Of a DNA stretch of 64,000 nucleotides, positions 21,909-30,805 are shown in pieces. The stretch spans positions 63,618,515 through 63,682,514 of the forward strand of contig CM075760.1 in the NCBI GenBank assembly GCA_037974335.1. Reading direction: 5' to 3'. Below the pieces are notes generated by a model. It did no database searches and was not told the origin of the DNA. It saw nothing but the letters and a program-made list of their open reading frames with translations. The position numbers and the translations under genes are program-made. The stretch's first letter is position 1. The number at the start of each line of letters is the position of its first letter. The stretch is from Prionace glauca. Lineage: Eukaryota; Chordata; Chondrichthyes; Carcharhiniformes; Carcharhinidae.

Positions 21909-22269
21909 ACTACCATCGACGTTGTAAAATACAGCAGAGTTGGAATAACTGACAGGTTATTGTTTGATACTGACAGTGGCAGAGTAACACACACTGGAAT
22001 TTAAATACATTATATCAATAGACCATGACTCACTCACACTATCAAATGAAACCTAAACTTTGGTTATGGTGCACTGGATACTGACTGTATTATCATTACA
22101 TTGGATCTAATGCTGTGTTCACTAACATACTGCAATGTGACTCTTATTATGTGAACAAACACTGTTTATGTTACACTCAGAGTCAGTCAGTGTTTTGCTG
22201 TGTTTTCTCTGTGCTCCATCTCCACTCTGATTGGACTGGAGCCTGTGTGTGTGTCATTGTTACACTGAG

Positions 22270-22740
22270 ACTCTGTTATTATTGGACAAGTAGCAAGTTA
22301 CTGTCACAATGCCCGACTGATCGACGGCGGCGTGGACCAATGGAAAGAGGGGGTGGTGCTGGAGGACTGAACGGGAGCGCTCGGTCCTCCAACCAATAGG
22401 AGCGAAAGAGGGGCGGACCCAGCTCTGATTGGAGCATGCGCAGTGTGAGTAATGGCGGTGGAAAGCAGGCTTTGTTTTGGACTGGGAAATCTGTTAGAGG
22501 TGATTGACGGTACGGAGAGAGCAATGGATCGCCCAGGTGGGTAAAAACGCTGCTTAAGCATGTTGTGTAAGCAGCAAATCGCGTAAGAGAGCTTACCGGA
22601 CTCAGTTTCTACTGAGCACGGCCGCAGCTCCTCAGGTTCGCACCGGGTTACCGTTCGCCATCTTTATTGGGAGCAACATAAACACAGCAGTACGCACGCG
22701 CGGCCGCCATGTTTGTAGCGGGCAATGATGTCATTAAGTG
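22270..22740 (+). promoter_or_regulatory. Zinc-finger-gene-type promoter, no gene attached
   Basis: CpG-rich, with CCAAT boxes (22336, 22392), a reverse CCAAT (22428), NRF1 site GCATGCGCAG (22434-22443), CGCCATCTTTATT and GCCGCCATGTTTG (YY1-like). The block 'gctggaggactgaacgggag' to 'cctccaaccaatagga' and 'gcatgcgcagtgtgagtaat' aligns with the ZNF5 promoter at 60.5-60.6 kb. Downstream there is only transposon sequence, so this is probably the promoter of a lost zinc-finger gene or of a non-coding transcript. Confidence 0.7.
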
Positions 22741-22857
22741 GGAGGAGCTTGTTCCCCATTGTTCAGAATGGAGACAACTTGTCCATCAAACTGCATCAAC
22801 CCTCTGAGTCCCAATGTCTCATTGATGAGGCAGAGCGGTGACAGAGAAGGAAAAAGA

Positions 22858-22935
22858 AAGGGAAATAAAAACAGAAAATACTGTAAAAGCTAAGCAGGTC
22901 TGACAGCATCTGTGGAGAGAGAATAGAACGCTCTC
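22858..22935 (+). repeat. Dispersed repeat, unclassified
   Basis: 'cagaaaatactgtaaaagct' and 'aagcaggtctgacagcatct', then 'gtggagagagaatagaac'. The same element is at 35010-35150 and 61858-61998. A common short repeat whose class I cannot assign. Confidence 0.7.
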
Positions 22936-23190
22936 TCCACTCACATTGTCTGTACCTTTGAGACTTGATTACCTGTAAAAAAATTTGCATTCCAATCATT
23001 ATAATGTAAATTGAGTTTGTGTCTTTCTATGCCTTGTTTGTGGACAGAACTCCCACTCACCTGACGAACGAGCAGCACACAGAAAGCTAGTGGATTTTGC
23101 TACCAAATAAACCCGTTGGACTTTAATCTGGTGCATTGAGACTTCTTACTGTGTTTACCCCGGTCCAACACCGCCATCTCCACTTCAGAG
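22936..23190 (+). mobile_element. Penelope-like 3' tail
   Basis: Longer copy of the tail at 21826, including 'actcccactcacctgacgaa', 'agaaagctagtgg', 'aaataaacccgttggacttt' and 'gagacttcttactgtg'. No coding region left. Confidence 0.5.
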
Positions 23191-23389
23191 AAAATAGAAG
23201 CAACGTTTCGTGACTGGATGACCCATAAAGCTTGTACATGTGTAAACAGAGCATGTAAACTCCTACACCTCCACGTACCTTTGTACACCTCTATCAATCC
23301 ACTTTGCTCCAAGGAGAACAACCCCAATTTATCTGAAGAAAGAGACACTGCAAGAAGGTAAAAGTGAAGGTAAGAATTTTATAATTTTT

Positions 23390-24130
23390 CGTAAATAATT
23401 TAATTGGTGCTCGAAATGTCATTCAGTGGGGTTAAGTGCTGCACCTGTGAGATGTGGGAGATCTGTGATGCTTCCAGAGTCTCGGATGACTATGTCTACT
23501 GGAAGTGTACCCCACTGCAGCTCCTTACGGCCAGCATGGATAAGTTGCAGCAGCAGTTGGACGCACTTAGCAGCGTGAAGATGGCGGAAAGTGTCATAGA
23601 TAGGAGCTTTAGAAACTTTGCCACACCCAAGGTGCAGGCAGATAGATGGGTGACTGCTAGAAGGGGCAGGCAGTCAGTCCAGGAATCCCCTGTGGTCGTC
23701 TCCTTCTCTAACAAGTACACTGTTTTGGATACTGTTGGGGGGTTATAACCTATCGGGGGATAAATACAGCAAACAGAGCACTGGCACCATGGTTGGCTTT
23801 GTTATTAAGCAGGGAGATGCAAAGAGCACTAGAGCAATAGTTATAAGGGGCTCTATAGTTAGGGGTGCGGATAGGTGCTTCTGTGAGTATGAAAGAGACT
23901 TCAGGATGTTGTGTTGCCTCCCTGGTGTCAGGGTCCAGGAAGTCTCTAAAAGGGCAGTAAGCATTCTGAAGCGAGAGAGTGAACAACCAGTGGCCATGGT
24001 ACATATTGGTACACAGGTAGGAAGAGTGACGATGTCCTGCAACAGCAGTTAAGGGAGTTAGGGAGAAAGTTAAAAAGCAGGACCTCTTGGGTTGTAATCG
24101 CAGGATTGCTCCCTGTGCCACCTATCCACT
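23390..24130 (+). mobile_element. CR1-type LINE ORF1 remnant
   Basis: Two frames hold ORF1: a Cys-rich start CCTCEMWEICDASRVSDD then WKC, a coiled-coil-prone LDALSSVKMAE stretch, and, after a frameshift near 23740, the esterase-like part (IVIRGSIVRGADRCFCEYE, LCCLPGVRVQEVSKR, VAMVHIGT). The layout is the same as CR1-A ORF1 at 29875 but the sequence is clearly another subfamily. It stops at 24130 just after VVIAGLLPVPP-like sequence. Confidence 0.8.
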
Positions 24131-24134
24131 GTCA

Positions 24135-24615
24135 TCTCTTTAAGTAACTCTCCCCAATCTATCAAGGCCAACTCACATCTCATATCCTCATAGTTTTCTT
24201 AAGATTTAGCACCCTCATCTCTGAATCAACTCTCTCATTCTCCTGTTTGATTTTAAAAAATCTATCCTGTTATGGTCACTCATCCCCAAGAGGTCTCATA
24301 GAGCTAGATTGGCAACGATTCCCTTCTCAGTACACAGTACCCAGTCTAAGCTGGCCTGCTGTCCAGTTGATTCCTCCAGATATTGGTCAATTAAACTATC
24401 CTGTATACATTCCAGGAATTCCTCTTTTGCGGCATTGTGGCTAATTTGATTTGCTCAATCTATGTACAAATTAAAATCATCCATGATCACCAATACTCCC
24501 TTATCACATGCATCTCTAGTTTTGTGTTTAAGGCCATTCCCAACATCACCACTGCAGTTTGGAGGTCCGTATCTGACATCCACTAATGTTTTTTGCCCTT
24601 TGGCGATGTGGGGGG
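24135..24615 (-). mobile_element. LINE endonuclease fragment, inverted
   Basis: On the minus strand it reads DDFNLYIDWANQISHNAAKE followed by EEFLECIQDSLIDQYLEES, the central part of a CR1 endonuclease (compare GDFNLHIDW and EEFLECCRDNFLEQC in CR1-A). It abuts the plus-strand ORF1 fragment directly, suggesting one element with an inversion. Confidence 0.75.
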
Positions 24616-25133
24616 GCAGTGTAGAATTCTTCAATGAGCCCCTTGATTTTAGTTTACTACAATGTGTAGACTAGATTGAGATGCCTTCGATATAGTGAGA
24701 ATTCACAATATGCCAGTCTCACAACTTTGCTCCAAGTGGGCTGATACTCTTTGAGCCTGGGAGAGCACATTTCCGCTGAAATGATCCACAAAAGCTGATG
24801 AAGGACATTTATTTAATCCTGGACAGTAAATAGTGTTTTTTATATCACTACAGATCGGTCTAAAATAAATACATTTGTCTCTATTCCATTGAGTCTACAG
24901 CACAGGGCCAGGCCAGTCGGCTCAGTCAGTCTGTGTCAGTATTTATGCTCCACATGACACTCCACCCACCCCTCTTCATCTCCCCCCATCAGCATATCCT
25001 TCTATTCCTTTCTCCCTCATGTATGTATCCAGCTTCCCCTTCAGTGTATTCATGCTGTTCACCTCAGTCACTCGCTGTGGTGATGAGTCTGTCATTCTCA
25101 CCACTCGCTGGATAAAGAACTTTCTCCTGTTCG

Positions 25134-25426
25134 AGCTTATTTATTAGTCACAAGTAGGCTTACGTTAACACTGCAGTGAACTTGTTATGATAAACCCCTT
25201 GTCCTCCCAGTCTGGCTGCTGGTTGGGTACACTGAGGGAGAATTTAGCATGGCTAATGCACCTAACCAGCACATCTTTTTGGACTGTGGGAGGAAACTGG
25301 AGCACCTGGAGGAAACCCACGCAGACACGGGAAGAACATGCAAACTCCACACAACAGAGACCCAAGCCAGGAATCGAACCCGGGTCCCTGTGCTATGAGG
25401 CAGCAGTGCTAACCCACTGTGCTGCC
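25134..25426 (-). mobile_element. V-SINE
   Basis: Near full-length minus-strand V-SINE: tRNA-like head at the right end (complement of GGGCAGCACAGTGGGTTAGC, then CGGGTTCGATTCC), V domain, and a tail with TTATTTATTAGTCACAAG at the left. Confidence 0.9.
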
Positions 25427-25499
25427 CTCGAAATCACTACTGGATTATTGAACCCCTTCGTAATTGTAAGGTCAGGGGGATGGGAACTCCAGCACACGG

Positions 25500-25841
25500 A
25501 CAAAGAACATAGAACATTATAGCGCAGTACAGGCACTTCGGCCCTCAATGGTTCCACTGGTTGGTGCAACAATCTAATGACCCTCTAACCTAAACTATTC
25601 CAATGTTATCCATATGCCTATCCACTGACCATTTGAACGCCCTTAAAGTTGGCGAGTCCACAACTGCTGCAGGCATGACCTTACTACCCTCTGAGTAAAG
25701 AACCTACCTCTGATATCCATCCTGTAGTTACCAGCCATTTATTTAAAGCTATGACCCCTTGTGTTAGCCATCACCATCCGAGGTAAAAGGCTCACACTAT
25801 CCACTCTATCCAATCCATTGATCATCTTGTATGCCTCATGG
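25500..25841 (-). mobile_element. CR1-type LINE 3' end
   Basis: Starts 'aagaacatagaacattatag' and 'caggcacttcggccc', ending in the region that encodes ...YKMINGLDRVDSVSLLPRMV on the minus strand. 5' truncated against the C-rich minisatellite. Confidence 0.85.
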
Positions 25842-25846
25842 GACAT

Positions 25847-26127
25847 GGGAGCCCTGCCCCCACCCATTGCCCCCCTGCAAGGAGCCCCACCCCCACCCAT
25901 TGCCCCCTCCCCTTCTGGGAGCCCCACCCCCACCCCCACCCATAGTTCCCCTCGCCTCCCAGAAGCCCTGCCCCACCCACTGTTCCCCTTCCCCTTTCCC
26001 TCCCCCTCTGGAGCCCTGGCCCCACTCATTGTTCCTCTCCCATTCTGAGAGATCCGCCCCCACCCATTGTTCCCCTCCCCCTCCTGGGACCCCCTCCCCC
26101 ACGCAATGTACCCCTTCCCTCCTCGAG
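25847..26127. repeat. C-rich minisatellite
   Basis: About seven imperfect units of 33-47 bp, each close to GAGCCCCACCCCCACCCATTG + pyrimidine tail. Strong C/G strand bias. Long overlapping ORFs in several frames come from the repeat (Pro-rich or Gly-rich) and are not genes. Confidence 0.85.
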
Positions 26128-26139
26128 CCAAGGTTTCTG

Positions 26140-26420
26140 CTCATGCGGCTGGTGGCTCCGCCCAGAGTGAGAAGCCGCTCGGTGATCTCCCCCCTTCCCC
26201 CCAGCCCAGGACTGCGCATGTCCAAAGGAAGAAGGGAATCTGCACATGTGCGGGGCTGTGCCCACCCTCTGTGACCGGCAAGCTCAGATGTGGACCAATA
26301 GGAGAGTTGGGGGACTGGAAAATCTCTGGTCCTCCAGCGAATCGAACTGCAGGCTTTGGGTGAACGAAGATTGATCCTCAGAAAACCTAGAACTTCCTCC
26401 TCTCTCTCACATCAGTGAGT
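26140..26420 (+). promoter_or_regulatory. Decayed zinc-finger-gene-type promoter
   Basis: CpG-rich with CTGCGCATGTCC (NRF1-like), GGACCAATAGGAG, and 'ctctggtcctccagcgaa', which line up with 'ggaccaataggacg' and 'cggttggtcctccaaccat' in the ZNF5 promoter. Less complete than 22270-22740. No zinc-finger exon follows. Confidence 0.5.
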
Positions 26421-26537
26421 AAAACACTGCCCCGTTTCCATTTCTTCCTAATTTCTAGTTCTGTAATATATTACTGCAACTACATTATATATTTCCAGTC
26501 ATAAACTCATTGAAGCACAGAAGAAGCTAATTGGGTA

Positions 26538-28060
26538 ACCTTGAGGTGAGTCTGATGAGGGACACTGAGACTGTGGGACTGACAGTGAGCACCTTGAGGT
26601 GGGTCTGAGGGGGACACTGGGACTGTGGGACTGACAGTGAGCACCTTGAGGTGAGTCTGAGGGGGACACTGGGACTGTGGGACTGACAGTGAGCACCTTG
26701 AGGAGAGTGTGAGAGGGGGACACTGGGACACGAAAACAGCACCTTGTGAGAGGGGGTCACTGGGACACCGAGAGAGGCAAGCAACACCTTGAGGAGAGTG
26801 TGAGAGGGGCGATCACTGGGACACCAGGGCAGAGAGTCTGCACCTTGAGGAGATTATGAGGGGAGGGCACTAGGATACTATGACAGACAGTCAGCTCCTT
26901 GAGGAGAGTGTTCGAGAGGCTTACTGTGACACCAGGGCAGAGAGTTAGCACCTTGAGGAAAGTGTGATAGGGGGACACTGAGACAGACAGTCAGACCCCC
27001 CCCCCCCCCACCCAACAGAAGCATGTGGGGGTCACTGTGACAGTGGCATAGACAGTCAACACCTTGAGGAAAGTGTGGGAGGTGTAAACTGGGGCAGACA
27101 GTCAGCACCTTGAGCAGAGTGGGAGAAGGGACACTGGGACAGACGCTCAGCACCTGGAGGAGAGTGTGAGAGGGGGAAACTGGGACAGACACTCAGCACC
27201 TGGAGGAGAGTGTGAGAGGGGGAAACTGGGACAGATACTCAGCACCTGGAGGAGAGTGTGAGAGAGGGAAACTGGGACAGACTGTCAGCACCTGGAGGAG
27301 AGTGTGAGAGGGGGAAACTGGGACAGACGCTCAGTACCTGGAGGAGAGCATGGGAGGGGGAAACTGGGACAGACGCTCAGTACCTGGAGGAGAGTGTGAG
27401 AGGGGGAAACTGGGACAGACACTCAGCACCTGGAGGAGAGTGTGAGAGAGGGAAACTGGGACAGACTGTCAGCACCTGGAGGAGAGTGTGAGAGGGGGAA
27501 ACTGGGACAGACTGTCAGCACCTTGAGGAGAGCGTGGGAGGGGGAAACTGGAACAGACGCTCAGTACCTGGAGGAGAGTGTGAGAGGGGGAAACTGGGGC
27601 AGACACTTAGCACCTGGAGGAGAGTGTGAGAGGGGGAAACTGGGACAGACTGTCAGCACCTTGAGGAGAGCGTGGGAGGGGGAAACTGGGACAGACGCTC
27701 AGTACCTGGAGGAGAGTGTGAGAGGGGGAAACTGGGGCAGACACTCAGCACCTGGAGGAGAGTGTGAGAGGGGGAAACTGGGACAGACTGTCAGCACCTG
27801 GAGGAGAGTGTGAGAGGGGGAAACTGGGACAGACACTCAGCACCTGGAGGAGAATGTGAGAGAGGGAAACTGGGACAGACTGTCAGCACCTGGAGGAGAG
27901 TGTGAGAGGGGGAAACTGGGACAGACTGTCAGCACCTTGAGGAGAGCGTGGGAGGGGGAAACTAGGACAGACGCTCAGTACCTGGAGGAGAGTGTGAGAG
28001 GGGGACACTGGGACAGACGCTCAGCACCTTCAGGAGAGTGTGAGAGGGGCACAAAGAGGA
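26538..28060. repeat. Minisatellite block, 52-bp and 46-bp units
   Basis: Left part (26538-26695) has three 52-bp units; a middle part is irregular and includes a C-run at 26997-27009. From about 27130 there are roughly 20 units of exactly 46 bp (GAGAGTGTGAGAGGGGGAAA + CTGGGACAGAC + TGTCAGCACCTGGAG). Three unit types alternate: TGTCAGCACC, CGCTCAGTACC, ACTCAGCACC. Strongly purine-rich plus strand. Because 46 is not a multiple of 3, all frames stay open and ORFs of 76-123 aa appear; they are repeat artefacts. Confidence 0.95.
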
Positions 28061-28218
28061 TTCAAGCCACAGGTGGATTTATGTAGCACTGGAACTGGGA
28101 CCGTTTGTTTATGTCCTGTGATGCTGAGGATTCTCTTCAATATCGACTCAGTTGTCAGGGAACACAACTCTTTCTGCCAGACCATTGGATGATGGGTAAT
28201 GTGGGCACTGTCCTAACG

Positions 28219-28810
28219 CATAAGAACATAAGAAATGGGAGCAGCAGTAGGCCTTTGGGACTGCCCTGCCATTCGACAAGATCATGGCTGATCTTTCCCG
28301 CTTTCTCCCCATAACCCTTAATTCCCTTGTCTATCAGAAATCTATCTACCCGTGACTTAAATGTATTCAGCGAGGTAGCCTCCATCACTTCAATGGGCAG
28401 AGAATTCCAGAGATTCACCACCCTTTGAGTGAAGAAGTTCCTCCTCAACTCCGATCTAAACTGTTCTCCCCCCATTATTTTGAGGCTGTGCCCTCTAGTC
28501 CTGCTGTCCTTTCTAAGCGGGAAGAAACTCTCTACCTCTCCCCTATCCATCCCCTTCATTATCTTATAAGATCCCCCCTCAGTCTTCTAAACTCTAATGA
28601 ATACAGACACAGTCTATTAAATCTCTCCTCATAGGTTAACCCCCTCATCTCTGGTATCAGTCCAGTGAACCTTCTCTGCACTCCCTCCAAGGCCAATATA
28701 TCCTTCCACAAGTACGCTGATCAAAACTGCACATGGTATTCCTGTTGTGGCCACACCAGTACCCTCTACAGCAACGCATCAAATATTGCTCAACTTCATG
28801 CAATGCACGA
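28219..28810 (-). mobile_element. CR1 LINE 3' end
   Basis: 3' tail 'gcataagaacataagaaatg' at left. The minus strand encodes YKMKGMDRGEVESFFPLRKD and NFFTQRVVNLWNSLPIEVME, the CR1 C terminus, diverged from the 33 kb copy. 5' truncated. Confidence 0.85.
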
Positions 28811-29455
28811 ATTCCTGACTGATGGAGGGTGGTCCATTTTTAGAATTCAACACCTGCAGAATGCCTGGTGTCAAGAAAGAGGTGTGAAGTTTCTCCACTC
28901 TTCTCCTTGTATTTGATTAACTCATCCTGTGTATGGCCATCCATTTTGAATGAGCATCTACCAATATCAGGAACACAGACCCCATGAACGGTCCGGCACT
29001 GTCCATGTGCAGTCACGTCTACGGCCAACCCAAGTGTAAAGAATAGTGACTGGTGACTGTTCTGCCCTTGTTGATATTGCCAACACTGACACACAATCGA
29101 ATATCTGTATCCATACCTGGCCACCAGACGTGGCAATTTGGAGGATCGTCAGTTTGCCACTCCTGGGTGGCCATGGTAAAGTTCGGCCAGGTTGGGATGG
29201 TGTCTAAGGATGACACTCTTGAACCCCATAGGAGTATGCCATCTTCCACAGTCAGCTGTTCTCTGCCACTCCAATATGGGTGCAATTCTGATGTAACAGC
29301 CTTTTGGTTACCCCCATCAGCTCTTACTTCTTCAGTTTATTCAGGACTGGGTAAGTTTGCCTCCACAGCCAAATATTATTGGCTGCCGCTGGGAGAATTT
29401 TGAAAAAGTTCATGATCACCGTCTCTTCCATTGGGGATGCGACCAGTTGTCTTAA
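28811..29455 (-). mobile_element. Fossil Ty3/gypsy pol fragment (integrase region)
   Basis: Minus-strand reading shows the integrase zinc-binding and adjoining part: a CHVWWPGMDTDIR-like block followed by the C..C region and, further along, residues of the integrase core. These are hallmarks of Ty3/gypsy LTR retrotransposons. It is a broken internal piece with several breaks and no LTRs next to it. It lies between two CR1 insertions, so it is older than at least the right-hand one. Confidence 0.7.
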
Positions 29456-29874
29456 TTGCCTTCCATTGTTTGCTGGAGCAGAGAGAGAGAGCTAAGATTT
29501 TACCTGTTAAAAACCTGTTTAAAATAAGTTTAAAGCACTTTATTCTTTGTAGAACTGTTTAAAGCATTTATTTATTGTATTTACTGCTTTAAGAATTCTG
29601 AGGGTGTGTTGAAAAGTCATTTGTAGAACAGCCTGCTTTAAAACAGCGCCAGGTTTAAAAGGAGGCCTGGTGTAGACAGCGGGCAGCGTCTGAGCGGGCA
29701 GTGGAGTGAGTGGGAAGCAGAGTGAGTTAATAGGGCTTAATATCAAAAAGGGCTTGAGGGAAAAAGGCCAGGTGAGTTTGTTTGGAAAAAAAACAAGGAA
29801 AAAATTTTTTTTCAAAACTACTACAGCAAGAAACAAGGAAAAAAGTTTTTCCCCATAAAAAATTACAGTGAATA

Positions 29875-30774
29875 ATGGAGGGGCATGTGATGTGTGGTTT
29901 CTGTATGATGTGGGAACTGGCAGACCCCAGGGTCCTTCCCAGTGACCATGTCTGCAGTAAGTGCAGGTTGCTGGAGGAGCTCCAGCTCAAGGTGGATGAG
30001 CTGGCCTCTGAGCTACAGACACTGAGGCTCATCAGGGGGAGAGAGGATGCCCCTAGACTGGCTAAATCTAAGGGTCAGGGACAAAAGGGGGCTGCTGGGA
30101 GGAGGAAGGGGGGTGAGGAGCAGAGGCCTCAGCCTCTTAACCTGCATAACAGGTTTGAGGTTCTTGCTTCCAGTCTGGAAGAGGACGAGGCAGGTGAGGT
30201 TGGTGAGCAAACTGCACACGGTACAGTGATGCAGCAGGACATAGGCAAAGTGAAGGGGAAAAGGAACGTAGTAGTGATTGGGGATAGTGGGGTGAAGGGT
30301 ATTGACACTGTCCTTTGTCACAATGACAAAGTGCACAGAAGGGTGTGTTGTCTGCCTGGTGCCCGGGTACAGGATGTCGCAGCTGGGCTGCAGAGGAATC
30401 TGGAGTGGGAGGGTGAGAACCCGGTCGTTGTAGAACATGTGGGTGCCGGTGACGTAGGCAAAGTGCGGACTGAGGATCTGGGGAGGGAGTATGAAAAGCT
30501 GGGAATGGAATTAAAAAGTAGAACCGACAAGGTGGTTATCTCTGGGCTACTGCCTGAACCGAGTGCAGACGGGCGTAGGGTTGATAGGATAAAGGAAGTG
30601 AATGGGTGGCTCAGGGATTGGTGTGGGAGGAATGGGTTCAAATTTAGGGGGCATTGGCACCAGTATTGGGGTAGGTGGGACCTGTTCGGGCGGGATGGGG
30701 TTGGTCTGAATCATGCTGGGACCAGAGTGCTGGCGATTCGAGTAAAGAGGACTGTAGACAGGGCTTTAAACTAA
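29875..30774 (+). CDS. CR1 ORF1: zinc-finger + esterase-like protein
   Basis: A 299-residue ORF starting ATGGAGGGGCATGTG. Residues 5-36 carry a PHD/zinc-knuckle-like Cys set (CGFCMMWE and CSKC), then a coiled-coil-prone LLEELQLKVDELASELQTL, a basic Lys/Arg linker, and from about residue 120 an SGNH/GDSL-esterase-like domain with VVIGDSGVKGI, LPGARVQDV and NHAGTRVLA. This order is known for ORF1 of CR1-family LINEs, whose product is thought to bind RNA and membranes/lipids during retrotransposition. No frameshift is visible; it ends 31 bp before ORF2. Confidence 0.9.
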   Translation: MEGHVMCGFCMMWELADPRVLPSDHVCSKCRLLEELQLKVDELASELQTLRLIRGREDAPRLAKSKGQGQKGAAGRRKGGEEQRPQPLNLHNRFEVLASSLEEDEAGEVGEQTAHGTVMQQDIGKVKGKRNVVVIGDSGVKGIDTVLCHNDKVHRRVCCLPGARVQDVAAGLQRNLEWEGENPVVVEHVGAGDVGKVRTEDLGREYEKLGMELKSRTDKVVISGLLPEPSADGRRVDRIKEVNGWLRDWCGRNGFKFRGHWHQYWGRWDLFGRDGVGLNHAGTRVLAIRVKRTVDRALN

Positions 30775-30805
30775 TTAGGGGGGGGGTGCGAGGGTAGGTG
30801 ACGCT

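Noticed and set aside
25739-26274. Overlapping ORFs up to 147 aa on both strands
   Set aside because: They are Pro-rich or Gly-rich readings of the C-rich minisatellite in several frames at once.
26538-28060. CRISPR-like regular repeats
   Set aside because: Units are directly contiguous with no unique spacers, in a vertebrate genome; this is a minisatellite.
27258-28086. ORFs of 76-123 aa with repeating EGNWDR and GGECERGK peptides
   Set aside because: 46-bp repeat units without stops; each frame is open by the repeat pattern, with no gene context.
30013-30438. 141-aa ORF antisense to CR1 ORF1 (also 42647-43072)
   Set aside because: Present only because the sense strand is open; no independent support.
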